Shown here: positions 1 to 7,866 of the stretch, in pieces
How positions within the stretch are numbered: the first letter of the stretch is position 1
How the letters are laid out: each line of letters begins with the position of its first letter
Assembly: GCA_045598325.1 (NCBI GenBank)
Contig: JAZLLT010000101.1
Location: 1 to 40,709, forward strand
Reading direction: 5' to 3'
Length of the DNA stretch: 40,709 nucleotides
From: RUG14130 sp045598325
GTDB lineage: Bacteria; Bacillota; Clostridia; Christensenellales; Aristaeellaceae
Made by a program: the position numbers and the translations under genes
The notes under the pieces: model-generated
What the model was told of the DNA's origin: nothing
The model's input: only the letters and a program-made list of their open reading frames with translations
The model's database searches: none

Positions 1-2
1 TT

Positions 3-167
3 TCCATTGTACAAAAGACTGAAAACGGGAGCACATTTGCACCTGCTTTTGCGGACGGTTCCCGTTATTGGCTATTGCCCGGTAAGAATAGTATTGTGAT
101 TGATACCGAAAATCCGAGAAAACCTATTGAACTTGATATTGCTTGGAGGACACTTGGATGTCATTGA
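3..167 (+). pseudogene. C-terminal fragment, possibly phage distal-tail-like protein
   Basis: The frame is open from the window edge to a TGA at 165-167 and gives 54 residues, including GSRYWLLPGKNSIVIDTENP and a final AWRTLGCH. The pattern of a bulky stretch, then LLPGKNSI and a charged strand, resembles the end of siphophage distal-tail or tail-structural proteins. That likeness is by eye only. The start lies outside the window, so the gene may be intact upstream. It is followed at once by an RHS fragment that also lacks a start, which suggests a decayed region. Confidence 0.35.
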
Positions 168-203
168 AAAAAGATATATGATCTGAATAAATATATGCTA
201 TAG

Positions 204-458
204 TGCGAACAGCGGGACGGAGACGGAAACCTCAAGTACCGTACGCTCATCAGCTACGACAACAAGAACCGGGTCAAGAGCTTTACGGAAGCAACGGCGA
301 CTGAAACGAAGAAAACCGAATACACTTATGACGCAGATGACCGCGTAACAGAGGTCAAGTATAACGGCAGCGACAGCAGTAAGGTGAGCTATACTTATGA
401 CAAGCTGAACTGCATCACAAGCAGAACCGACACGACCACCTCTAAAATACATAAGTGA
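204..458 (+). pseudogene. RHS/YD-repeat protein remnant
   Basis: The frame runs from just after a TAG (201-203) to a TGA (456-458), about 84 residues. It contains two YD-type repeats: YTYDADDRVTEVKYNG and YTYDKLNCITSR, preceded by ISYDNKNRVKSF. These are typical of RHS/YD-repeat shells of polymorphic toxins and wall-associated proteins, normally more than 1000 residues long. There is no start codon with a ribosome site and no N-terminal or toxin domain, so this is a leftover internal piece. It ends right before a strong hairpin. Confidence 0.75.
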
Positions 459-460
459 AA

Positions 461-497
461 CGCACAGGGATGCAAGAGTTTCTTGCATTCCTGTGCG
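461..497. terminator. Long hairpin after the RHS remnant
   Basis: Arms 461-477 and 481-497 form a 17-bp stem with one G:U pair and a 3-base loop. No clear T-run follows on either strand, so a terminator role is likely but not proven. It starts 3 bases after the RHS stop. Confidence 0.4.
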
Positions 498-576
498 TAA
501 AGTCAATTCCTGCGTCAGCCGAAGTGTTGTTTCGTTTACTTGCTTATGACACTTTGCCTTTCCGCGCGGAAAGTAC

Positions 577-609
577 AAAAACAGAGCCCCGCGTTTTTTG
601 CGGAGCCCT
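577..609 (-). terminator. Rho-independent terminator of the small zinc-ribbon gene
   Basis: On the minus strand a 10-bp stem (arms 600-609 and 583-592, two G:U pairs) is followed by TGTTTTTG. It lies 13 bases downstream of the stop of the 622-879 gene. Confidence 0.7.
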
Positions 610-621
610 GCATTTATATAT

Positions 622-879
622 TTACTGATTTTTGGCTGCCAGGTTCTCCTGCGCCGCCTTTACCTTGCGAAGCGCGTCGATGGCCTTGGCGGACTTCACT
701 CTGTCGATATTGAGCCTCAGTCCGCAGTGCGGGCAGGTAAGCGCGGCATTCGTCACGATGTAGTAGATCGTGGTGGGGATGCATCTTCCGCACACCGGGC
801 ATTTCATACCGGGCACATTCTGCTGATTCGCGGTTTCCTGACCGCCGATGACTTTCTCCAAATTGATTTCGTTTTTCAT
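622..879 (-). CDS. Small double-zinc-knuckle protein with double-glycine leader
   Basis: 85 residues. The start ATG at 879 is preceded by GGAGG with an 8-base gap. The N-terminus, MKNEINLEKVIGG, fits the double-glycine leader pattern (EL..V.GG) cut by C39 peptidases of ABC exporters. The rest carries two metal-binding knuckles, CPVCGRC and CPHCGL (about residues 27-33 and 50-55), and a basic, helical C-terminus. No enzyme domain is seen. It has its own terminator and stands alone on the minus strand between the RHS remnant and rpsI. It matches in design (leader plus cysteine core) two of the proteins at 15-16 kb. Whether it is exported, or the GG is fortuitous, cannot be told. Confidence 0.7.
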   Translation of the reverse strand: MKNEINLEKVIGGQETANQQNVPGMKCPVCGRCIPTTIYYIVTNAALTCPHCGLRLNIDRVKSAKAIDALRKVKAAQENLAAKNQ

Positions 880-1005
880 GATTTTATCCTCCGTTTGTCT
901 TTTTATTGTTCAGGTCCTTTTTCCTGCCTGCACCTGTATATACGACGGACGGAAGGAAATGGTTACTGCGGAAATCAACTTCCTCAAAAAAGACGCGGAG
1001 ACAGC

Positions 1006-1037
1006 AAAACCCCGAAAACCGGAGTTTTCGGGGTTTT
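1006..1037 (-). terminator. Terminator of rplM-rpsI
   Basis: Perfect 14-bp stem (1006-1019 with 1024-1037) and a 4-base loop. The stem itself has T-runs at both ends, so it could act on either strand. It lies 11 bases past the rpsI stop. Confidence 0.85.
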
Positions 1038-1048
1038 GTATGAGCGAA

Positions 1049-1441
1049 TCAGCGCTTGGAGAACTGGGGAGCGCGACGAGCGGCTTTGAGACCGTACTTC
1101 TTGCGTTCCTTCATTCTGGGATCGCGGGTCAGGTAGCCGGCCTTCTTGATGGCGGGCTTGAGCTCGATGTCAGCCTTGACCAGAGCACGGGCGATGCCGT
1201 GACGGATGGCGCCGGCCTGGCCGGTATATCCGCCGCCCTTGACATTTACGACGACATCGTAACGGGCACCGGACTCGGTCAGAGTGAGGGGCTGACGGAC
1301 GACGGTCTTGAGGGTCTCAAGTCCGAAATACTCGTCCAGAGAGCGGCTGTTGATGGTGATATTGCCTTCACCGGGGATCAGACGAACGCGGGCGATCGCC
1401 TTTTTTCTTCTGCCAACTGCATTGAAGTTTACATCAGACAT
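1049..1441 (-). CDS. rpsI: 30S ribosomal protein S9
   Basis: 130 residues, the normal length for bacterial S9. It shows the N-terminal GRRKKAIARVRL, the central GGGYTGQAGAIRHGIARAL and the very basic tail ending RRAPQFSKR, whose last residues reach the P-site tRNA in the ribosome. It lies 21 bases downstream of rplM on the same strand, the usual L13-S9 pair, and is transcribed from the promoter upstream of rplM. A strong hairpin follows it. Confidence 0.97.
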   Translation of the reverse strand: MSDVNFNAVGRRKKAIARVRLIPGEGNITINSRSLDEYFGLETLKTVVRQPLTLTESGARYDVVVNVKGGGYTGQAGAIRHGIARALVKADIELKPAIKKAGYLTRDPRMKERKKYGLKAARRAPQFSKR

Positions 1442-1462
1442 GTTATTCGTCCTCCTCCCTTA

Positions 1463-1894
1463 TTACTTCATCTCGAAAACTTCGGGCTGCTGTGCGGCAT
1501 GGGGATGCTCGCCGCCGGCATAAACCTTCAGTTTCTTGAGCATCTTGTTGCCCAGAGGTCCCTTGGGGAGCATGCCGCGAACGGCCTTCTTGAGGGCGAA
1601 CTCGCTCTTCTTGGCCATGAGGTCGCGGTACTTGGTTTCCTTGATTCCGCCGGGATGACCGGTGTGATGATAGTAGATCTTCTGATCCAGTTTGTTGCCG
1701 GTCAGAGCGATCTTGTCGGTGTTGATGACGATGATGAAGTCGCCGGTATCAACATGGGGAGTGAAGGTGGGCTTATGCTTGCCGCGCAGCATCAGGGCTA
1801 CCTGGCTGGCCAGACGACCAAGCACAACACCGTCTGCATCGATCACATACCACTTGTGTTCGGCAGTGGCGGGATTTGCCATATAAGTGCTCAT
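1463..1894 (-). CDS. rplM: 50S ribosomal protein L13
   Basis: 143 residues from the ATG at 1894, chosen because GGAGGA lies 7 bases upstream and because MSTYMANP is the usual L13 N-terminus; an in-frame start at 1918 would add 8 residues that overlap the ribosome site. Family features include KWYVIDADGVVLGRLAS, HVDTGDFIIVINTDKI and GHPGGIK. It assembles early into the large subunit. It is first gene of the rplM-rpsI operon and has a roughly 100-base untranslated leader, where autogenous control by L13 is possible but not shown here. Confidence 0.97.
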   Translation of the reverse strand: MSTYMANPATAEHKWYVIDADGVVLGRLASQVALMLRGKHKPTFTPHVDTGDFIIVINTDKIALTGNKLDQKIYYHHTGHPGGIKETKYRDLMAKKSEFALKKAVRGMLPKGPLGNKMLKKLKVYAGGEHPHAAQQPEVFEMK

Positions 1895-1984
1895 TGAGAA
1901 TTCCTCCAATAATATCAATACTGATGGTCCGGCATGAGGTCAGCATGCGCGGGGACGCATCAAACGCTCGGGGCTGTGAGCGGA

Positions 1985-2027
1985 TTGACACAAATGCTAT
2001 TTTACATCTATATAGGGCATTTGTCAA
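1985..2027 (-). promoter_or_regulatory. rplM promoter inside an inverted repeat
   Basis: On the minus strand, TTGACA (2022-2027), a 17-bp spacer and TAAAAT (1999-2004) drive rplM-rpsI. The same segment read on the plus strand has TTGACA (1985-1990), an 18-bp spacer and TATATA (2009-2014). The two -35 boxes form the arms of an imperfect inverted repeat (ATTGACA/CAAATGC against GCATTTGTCAAT). Confidence 0.75.
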
Positions 2028-2206
2028 TGCGGTTTCTAAAAGTTAACGGGAATTACAGTAAGAATTAGCGTTTTTCAAGGGAGAACGGGCGGATCGGAGC
2101 GGATAAATCAGCCTCCCTGCCGCTTCACGCCCCTTGAGAGATGCGGCCGTTCCTCATCAGCCGGCTTCGCCGGCAATTTCCCATCGGAGCGGGGCAGCCA
2201 AGGCGG
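2028..2206. other. Gap between the rplM promoter and hemW
   Basis: No convincing gene. It holds a GC-rich hairpin at 2160-2174 (GCCGGC-TTC-GCCGGC) without a T-run, about 30 bases after the hemW stop. No hrcA-grpE-dnaK genes follow hemW, although that order is common in Firmicutes. Confidence 0.5.
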
Positions 2207-3334
2207 TCAGCGATCCGGCACCGCCTCCGCGAGGCGCAGAACGAGGGCATTGTGGACAAGAAGCCCCGCGTCCGTGAAGGAAAGGAAGCCATCCTGCAGG
2301 CGCACATATTCCGCGGGCAGGGTCTTCGCGGCGCGGATCAGGGCGTCCAGTTTTCCTTTTCCGAAGCGGGTTTCGAAGCGGTTGAGATCGATGCCGCGGG
2401 TGAGCCTGGTCTCCAAAAGGATGGTTTCTTCTATCAGACCGTCCGCATCGACTTTTTCGCGGTCAAGGGCGTATTCGCCGCCCATGTAGCGGGCGTAGCA
2501 GGGATTATCGAAGCGCTCGCCCTCCATGAAGGAGTGCGCCGCGCAGCCCAGTCCCAGATAGTTGCCGCCCGTCCAGTAGACGAGGTTGTGGCGGCACTCC
2601 TTGCCGGGCAGGGCGTAGTTGGAGATCTCGTAGCGGCGGTAGCCGAGAGAAGAAAGCCGCCCGATCGCCATGAACTGCATTTTCGCGGCCTCGTCCTCGT
2701 CGGGCACCGTCTCCTCCCCCGCATCCACCCGCCTCGTCAGGGGCGTGCCCTCCTCGAGGATCAGTTCGTAGCAGGAGATGTGCGCGGGACGCAGGGCGTG
2801 GAAGGCGTCGATAGTAGAGGAGATGTCTTCTTCTGTCTGACGCGGCAGAGCGAACATCATGTCGAGGTTGAGGTTATCAATACCCGCATCGCGGACCATG
2901 GAGACCGCTTTTTTCGCTTCCTCAAAATCATGGATGCGGCCAATGCTTTTGAGCAGGCGGTCGCTCGCGGACTGCACGCCCAGAGAGACGCGGTTAACGC
3001 CCATCCGCGCGGCGGCGGCGAGTTTTTCTTCCGTCACGGTGCCGGGGTTCATTTCCATGCTGATCTCAGCGTCCTTCTTCGGCGGGAACAAGTCGAAAAC
3101 GCCGCCCAGCAGCCGTTTCAACTGCTCTGCAGACAAAAGCGAGGGCGTACCCCCGCCCAGATAGACGGTGGGTACGCCGAAATGACCGTAAACTTCCGCC
3201 TGCGCTTTGGCTTCGGTCAGGACACGGTCGATATAGCCGTCTGCTTCGCCGAGTTTGCCGGGATAACTCTCGAAGTCGCAGTAGTCGCACTTCCTGACGC
3301 AGAACGGCAGGTGGATATATAAGGAAGAAAGCAT
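2207..3334 (-). CDS. hemW: HemW-type radical SAM heme chaperone
   Basis: 375 residues from the ATG at 3334, one base after the lepA stop; this start gives the family N-terminus LYIHLPFC. The radical SAM cluster motif C12-x3-C16-x2-C19 is followed by DF, as in HemW, rather than the extra Cys of true HemN oxidases. Further family motifs are YLGGGTPSLL, MEMNPGTVT, GVNRVSLGVQS, NLDMMFALPRQT and a C-terminal domain. HemW binds heme and delivers it to respiratory enzymes. The gene is translationally linked to lepA, a pairing common in Firmicutes. Many databases label it oxygen-independent coproporphyrinogen oxidase, which is probably wrong for this subfamily. Confidence 0.92.
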   Translation of the reverse strand: MLSSLYIHLPFCVRKCDYCDFESYPGKLGEADGYIDRVLTEAKAQAEVYGHFGVPTVYLGGGTPSLLSAEQLKRLLGGVFDLFPPKKDAEISMEMNPGTVTEEKLAAAARMGVNRVSLGVQSASDRLLKSIGRIHDFEEAKKAVSMVRDAGIDNLNLDMMFALPRQTEEDISSTIDAFHALRPAHISCYELILEEGTPLTRRVDAGEETVPDEDEAAKMQFMAIGRLSSLGYRRYEISNYALPGKECRHNLVYWTGGNYLGLGCAAHSFMEGERFDNPCYARYMGGEYALDREKVDADGLIEETILLETRLTRGIDLNRFETRFGKGKLDALIRAAKTLPAEYVRLQDGFLSFTDAGLLVHNALVLRLAEAVPDR

Positions 3335-3335
3335 G

Positions 3336-5144
3336 CTATTCATCCATCTTGAGCACTGCCATGAAGGCCTCGCTGGGGACCTCCACGCTGCCCACCTGAC
3401 GCATGCGCTTTTTGCCTTCCTTCTGCTTTTCGAGCAGTTTCTTCTTTCTGCTGATGTCGCCGCCGTAGCACTTGGCCAGAACATCCTTGCGCAGGGCCTT
3501 GACCGTCTCGCGGGCGATGATCTTGCCGCCGACCGCCGCCTGAATGGGGATCTCGAACAGTTGGCGCGGGATGGCGTCCTTCAGTTTTTCCGCGATGGAG
3601 CGGCCTCTGGGATAGGCGCGGTCCTTGTGCACGATCATCGAAAGCGCGTCGCACATTTCGCCGTTGAGCAGCATGTCCAGTTTCACGAGTTCGCTGGTCA
3701 CATAGCCCTTGAGCTCGTAGTCGAGGGAGGCGTAGCCGTGGGTGCGGCTCTTGAGGGTATCGAAGAAATCGTAGATGACCTCGTTGAGCGGCAGGTCGTA
3801 CAGCATCTCCACACGGCCGCCATCGATGTACTTCATATCGCGGAAGGTGCCGCGCTTGTTCTGGCACAGGTCCATGATGGCGCCGGTGTAGTCCGAGGGC
3901 GTGATGATGTGGGCGTCCACAAAGGGCTCCTCCATGTGCTCGATCTCGGTGACGGGCGGCAGATTCGTGGGGTTGTCGATCCACAGTTCCGTGCCGTCGG
4001 TCTTGATGACGCGGTAGACGACGCCGGGCGCGGTGGTGACGAGGTCCAGATCGAACTCGCGCTCCAGACGCTCCTGGATGATCTCCATGTGGAGCAGACC
4101 CAGAAAGCCGCAGCGGAAGCCGTAGCCCAGCGCCACGGAGGTCTCGGGCTCGAAGGACAGGGCGGCGTCGTTGAGGCGCAGGCGCTCGAGGGCGTCCTTC
4201 AGGGACTCGTAGTCCGCGCCGTCCGCCGGATAAATGCCGCAGTAGACCATGGGCAAAACGGGCTTATAGCCGGGCAGAGGGGCGTCCGCGGGTTCATCCA
4301 CGCGGGTGATGGTGTCGCCCACGCGGATATCCGCGATGTCCTTGATGGAGGCGGCGATATAGCCCACATCGCCCGCGGAGATCACGCCCGTGGGATTGTA
4401 GCCGCCGGGGATGAACGCGCCGCACTCGGTGACATCGAATTCCTTGCCGCACGCCATCATGCGGATGCGGTCGCCCACCTTCACCGTGCCCGCCTTTACG
4501 CGGACGGAGGAGATGGCGCCGCGGTAGTTATCGTAGTAACTGTCGAAAATGAGCGCCTGCAGAGGTGCTTCCGCGTCGCCTTCGGGGGCGGGGAATCTGG
4601 TCACGATCTGGCGCAGTACTTCTTCGATGCCGATGCCCTGCTTGGCGGAAATGAGGGGGCAGCCCTCGGTGTCCAGACCGATCTCCTCCTCGATTTCCTT
4701 TTTGACCACCTCCGGTTGGGCAGAGGGCAGGTCGATTTTGTTGATGACGGGCAGAATCTCCAGATCGTGGTCGAGGGCGAGATAGACATTCGCCAGCGTC
4801 TGCGCCTCGATGCCCTGGGTGGCGTCCACGATGAGGATGGCGCCTTCGCAGGCGGCGAGGGCGCGGGAAACTTCATAGGTAAAGTCCACATGACCGGGGG
4901 TGTCGATGAGGTTGAGTTCGTACACTTCCTCGTCATCGGCTTTATAGGGCAGGCGCACCGCCTTGGATTTGATGGTGATGCCGCGCTCTTTTTCCAGTTC
5001 CATGCTGTCCAGCACCTGATCGGTCATGTCGCGCAGCGCCATGACGCCCGTCTTTTCCAGCAGACGGTCGGCGAGAGTGGACTTGCCGTGATCGATGTGG
5101 GCGATGATGCAGAAATTGCGGATCTTGCTGAGGTCTTTAGACAA
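3336..5144 (-). CDS. lepA: Elongation factor 4 (LepA), ribosome-associated GTPase
   Basis: 602 residues, the normal size. GTPase motifs are in order: AHIDHGKST (G1), DTPGHVDF (G3), NKIDLP (G4) and SAKQGIGI (G5), then domain II, EF-G-like domains and the LepA-specific C-terminal domain ending in a basic GKKRMRQVGSVEVP stretch. LepA acts on ribosomes during initiation or stalled elongation. It lies between a secreted protein (14 bases upstream) and hemW (1 base downstream), so all appear to be one minus-strand operon. Confidence 0.97.
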   Translation of the reverse strand: MSKDLSKIRNFCIIAHIDHGKSTLADRLLEKTGVMALRDMTDQVLDSMELEKERGITIKSKAVRLPYKADDEEVYELNLIDTPGHVDFTYEVSRALAACEGAILIVDATQGIEAQTLANVYLALDHDLEILPVINKIDLPSAQPEVVKKEIEEEIGLDTEGCPLISAKQGIGIEEVLRQIVTRFPAPEGDAEAPLQALIFDSYYDNYRGAISSVRVKAGTVKVGDRIRMMACGKEFDVTECGAFIPGGYNPTGVISAGDVGYIAASIKDIADIRVGDTITRVDEPADAPLPGYKPVLPMVYCGIYPADGADYESLKDALERLRLNDAALSFEPETSVALGYGFRCGFLGLLHMEIIQERLEREFDLDLVTTAPGVVYRVIKTDGTELWIDNPTNLPPVTEIEHMEEPFVDAHIITPSDYTGAIMDLCQNKRGTFRDMKYIDGGRVEMLYDLPLNEVIYDFFDTLKSRTHGYASLDYELKGYVTSELVKLDMLLNGEMCDALSMIVHKDRAYPRGRSIAEKLKDAIPRQLFEIPIQAAVGGKIIARETVKALRKDVLAKCYGGDISRKKKLLEKQKEGKKRMRQVGSVEVPSEAFMAVLKMDE

Positions 5145-5158
5145 AACCGTTTCCTCCG

Positions 5159-6043
5159 TTACAGAGCGTTATAGTGCTGCATGCGGATGATGTCGCCGTT
5201 TTCGTCAAACAGCACCTGATACACCGCGTGCACATTGTTGACGGCGAAAAAGTCGTCGATGCAGGCTTTGATGGCCGAAGCGTCGGGAGATACCTTTTCC
5301 ATGGTGTAGAGCACCGTGCCCCTGCGGGGAAGCCACAGTTCCGCGTTCGCGGACAGGCGGCAGGAGAAGGTCGCGGGGTCGTCGTTTGCCGTGTAGACAA
5401 AACCGAATGCCGTGTCGTAGGCGGGTTCGCAGTAATCGAGGGTCACATAGATCCCGCCGTCCCTTGCCTCGCAGTCCGTGAGGAAGGCAGTGTAGGTGGT
5501 GGAGACCTTCTTTTTCTGCAGGTACAGGCTTCCCATGAAGTTCTTCCGCGCGGAAGAGAACACGCCTTCCGCGTCCATGCCCCACGCGCGCACCGTGACC
5601 GACAGCATATACTGCTCGGTGAGGGGCGCGGCGAAGGCGTACACGAGATAGTGGTCATCCGAGGACGCGCCGCGGATGGACTGGTAGGAATAGGTGACAG
5701 CCGCGCCGCTGTAGCCCATTTCCGTCTGCGCGGGCGCGATATCGCTTCTGTCCACGAGCCTTCCGTAGCGTGAAACACCGTCCAGCGCCGCTTTCAGGAA
5801 ATCGTCCGCGCTGCCGCCCTCCGTCTCCTCCACGGAAACGGTGATCTCCGCCGCGTCAAGGTAGGCGCTGAGCAGCAACCCCGAGGGCTCGACATAGGTC
5901 ATCACATCCCAGGACGCCAGAACACGGGCGTCATAGGAAACGATGTACGCCTCGTAGACGCTGCCGTCAAAGCCCTTTTCGTCCGCAAGGGACAGGCTCA
6001 TCATGAGCGCAAGGACGAGAACGAGAGAAAGGATCTTCTTCAT
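5159..6043 (-). CDS. Secreted protein of unknown function
   Basis: 294 residues from the ATG at 6043, which has GGAGG 6 bases upstream and begins a clear signal peptide (MKKILSLVLVLALMMSLSLA); longer in-frame starts give non-natural sequence. The mature part alternates strands and short helices, with no motif I recognise. A segment near the middle (YMLSVTVRAWG...SARKNFMGSLYL) looks like the PsbP/DUF-type beta sheets seen in lipoprotein-like accessory proteins, but there is no lipobox cysteine. It sits 10 bases after the zinc-ribbon membrane gene and just before lepA, and is probably cotranscribed with both. Confidence 0.75.
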   Translation of the reverse strand: MKKILSLVLVLALMMSLSLADEKGFDGSVYEAYIVSYDARVLASWDVMTYVEPSGLLLSAYLDAAEITVSVEETEGGSADDFLKAALDGVSRYGRLVDRSDIAPAQTEMGYSGAAVTYSYQSIRGASSDDHYLVYAFAAPLTEQYMLSVTVRAWGMDAEGVFSSARKNFMGSLYLQKKKVSTTYTAFLTDCEARDGGIYVTLDYCEPAYDTAFGFVYTANDDPATFSCRLSANAELWLPRRGTVLYTMEKVSPDASAIKACIDDFFAVNNVHAVYQVLFDENGDIIRMQHYNAL

Positions 6044-6053
6044 CTGCCGCCTC

Positions 6054-7415
6054 CTAATCGCGGTCGTAGCGGGCGATGAGGTACGGGATATACTTGTCGT
6101 TGTAGAAAATGCGTCCCGCCACATCCGCGTACACGGCGTACTCATTGCCCTGCGCGAGGTTGCCCACATTGCTCTGGTTTTCGAGGGCGACCAGTTTCAC
6201 ATCGTTGACATTGCCCACATTCATGAAGGAGTAGCGGATGCCGTTCTGCTCCACCACATCCACAATCTTGCCCATGCACAGGAACACCTTGCCGCCCCAC
6301 TGCTCATAGTACAGGGACAACTGGGCATAGTCCATGGTCCAGGCGTTTCTGGTATATTCCGCCTTGGCGGGCAGGTATTTTACATAGAAGGAAATGCTGC
6401 TGTCCCTGCGTCCGTCCTTGGTGGCGCGGAAGGAGACGAGGTTGTTTCCGAAGCCGGAGAACTTCGCCTTGAAGGAGAAGTTGCCGGTCTGCTGGTCGAC
6501 GACGAGGGAATCGCGGTCGTAGTCCGTGTCCACATTGATCCATGCGCCTGGCTCGGTCTTGCCGGAGATGGTCATGTAGTTCATCGTGCTGGTGTAGATG
6601 ACCGAGGATGCGACTTCCAGATCGATGTCCATCTCCTCGCGGTAGAACACGATGTCGCGGCGGGCTTCCTTGTGGCTGTCCGTGCGCACGACGACGGAAA
6701 TGTTGTTGTCGCCGATGGGCTGGATGTTCAGGGTCAGATTGAGGTTTCCGCTCCTGTCCACCTGCGAGGTCACATCCTCGCCGTTGATGATGACGGAACT
6801 GCCGTACACCACATTCATGGAAAGACCCGTCTGGGAGGTGATGACGGTCAAGCGGTCGGTTTTCGGCTCCGTGATGGTGACGGGGCTTTCGGGCACGGCG
6901 ACGGTCAGTTCGAACACGGGGATGCGGGTCTTCTTGCCGGTGGAGGAGATATAGATGGGCGAGAAGGTGATGTCCGCGCTGTCGGTGACGGTGGGATCCA
7001 CATCCGTAAACCAGATGTAGTCCGGGAACTCCACGCGGGCCAGACCGCCCACGAACATGTAACTCTTGCCCAGTTCCTCGATGTAAACGCTGTCGCCGTC
7101 CTCGCCGAAGAAGGAGAGGGCGTGACCGGGCATGCCGTTTTCAAAGACGATGGACTCCACCGTCTGGTTGACATATTTTTCGACGATGCGCTTGTTCTGA
7201 CGGATATAGTGCACGCGCATGACGATGAACACGATGAGGCACACCGTGACGATGAGCGCGGCGAAAATAACGAGCGCGCGGAGCAGCAGCTGCTTCACGG
7301 GGATCTTTTCGTTTGTTTCGGTTTTGTCTGTATGCACCAACGGGAGACCGCAGGCGGGACAATCATTCATGGACGCCTTGATGACGGCGCCGCAGCGTGG
7401 ACAGTTCAAGTTCAT
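6054..7415 (-). CDS. Membrane-anchored zinc-ribbon protein with large extracellular region
   Basis: 453 residues from the ATG at 7415; a TTG four codons upstream (7427) is possible, and GGAGG lies unusually close to the ATG. A cytoplasmic zinc ribbon (C5, C8, C19, C22) is followed by one transmembrane helix at about 44-67. The long outer part has repeated Ig-like beta segments (ELTVAVPESPVTITEP, GNLNLTLNIQP, MTISGKTEPGAWINVDTDYD). The layout, zinc ribbon then helix then surface domains, is common in Clostridia but has no assigned function. It is the first gene of the run to hemW, 10 bases ahead of a secreted protein that could be a partner. Confidence 0.75.
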   Translation of the reverse strand: MNLNCPRCGAVIKASMNDCPACGLPLVHTDKTETNEKIPVKQLLLRALVIFAALIVTVCLIVFIVMRVHYIRQNKRIVEKYVNQTVESIVFENGMPGHALSFFGEDGDSVYIEELGKSYMFVGGLARVEFPDYIWFTDVDPTVTDSADITFSPIYISSTGKKTRIPVFELTVAVPESPVTITEPKTDRLTVITSQTGLSMNVVYGSSVIINGEDVTSQVDRSGNLNLTLNIQPIGDNNISVVVRTDSHKEARRDIVFYREEMDIDLEVASSVIYTSTMNYMTISGKTEPGAWINVDTDYDRDSLVVDQQTGNFSFKAKFSGFGNNLVSFRATKDGRRDSSISFYVKYLPAKAEYTRNAWTMDYAQLSLYYEQWGGKVFLCMGKIVDVVEQNGIRYSFMNVGNVNDVKLVALENQSNVGNLAQGNEYAVYADVAGRIFYNDKYIPYLIARYDRD

Positions 7416-7441
7416 TCCTCCGGGCAAACTTCTTCGAGTGT

Positions 7442-7470
7442 ATTATAATGGAAAGGCGGCGAAAAAACAA
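7442..7470 (-). promoter_or_regulatory. Promoter of the zinc-ribbon/lepA/hemW run
   Basis: Minus strand TTGTTT (7465-7470), 17-bp spacer and TATAAT (7442-7447). Transcription would start near 7435, only about 20 bases before the first ATG, so the leader is very short. Confidence 0.6.
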
Positions 7471-7543
7471 GCACAACTTTCTTTCCGCGGGAGCAGGGAG
7501 TGCGATTTGACGCGAATTTTCGTAAATATTACATTGCCGCCCC

Positions 7544-7572
7544 TTGCAAAACGGACTCCGGGGTGCTATAAT
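7544..7572 (+). promoter_or_regulatory. tRNA-Ser promoter
   Basis: TTGCAA (7544-7549), 17-bp spacer and TATAAT (7567-7572), about 35 bases ahead of the tRNA. Confidence 0.75.
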
Positions 7573-7612
7573 ATCGCCTGTTGAACAGATAGTTCACAAT
7601 TTTCGGCCATGT

Positions 7613-7702
7613 GGAGAAGTCGCCTAGCTTGGTCGAGGGCGCACGACTGGAAATCGTGTAACGGCCAAAATCCGTTCGAGAGTTCGAATCTCTCCTTCTC
7701 CG
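7613..7702 (+). tRNA. tRNA-Ser (GGA anticodon)
   Basis: A 90-base class II tRNA. The acceptor stem GGAGAAG pairs with CTTCTCC (7695-7701), G7702 is the discriminator, the anticodon stem CACGA/TCGTG encloses GGA at 7649-7651, there is a long variable arm (about 7659-7675), and the T loop is TTCGAAT. CCA is not encoded. It stands alone with its own promoter and terminator and marks the left edge of the AT-richer CRISPR block. Confidence 0.95.
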
Positions 7703-7706
7703 GGAA

Positions 7707-7750
7707 AAAACAAGCGGTTTTGCTCGTCTAAACCGCTTGTTTTCTTTTTG
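7707..7750 (+). terminator. tRNA-Ser terminator
   Basis: A 14-bp stem (7707-7720 with 7730-7743) with a 9-base loop, followed by TTTTCTTTTTG. Confidence 0.9.
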
Positions 7751-7866
7751 TCGTTTTATCGGCGCCCTCGAATCGTGTATCCATGTTTTTCGGATAATCG
7801 TTTACAGGTGCTCTTTTTGGTGTTCCCGACCGGAGCAACTTCGAATTCGGAAGGGAGAAAAAACAC

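Noticed and set aside
2207..3334. Calling this gene coproporphyrinogen III oxidase (hemN)
   Set aside because: The cluster motif is CxxxCxxCDF without the extra Cys of HemN, and the lepA neighbourhood is that of hemW.
3333..5174. 613-codon plus-strand ORF opposite lepA
   Set aside because: Shadow of lepA, with the same His/Asp/Ala/Val-rich composition as other antisense frames here.
6003..7448. 481-codon plus-strand ORF opposite the zinc-ribbon protein
   Set aside because: The minus-strand gene has a zinc ribbon, a membrane helix, and a promoter; the plus frame has none of these.
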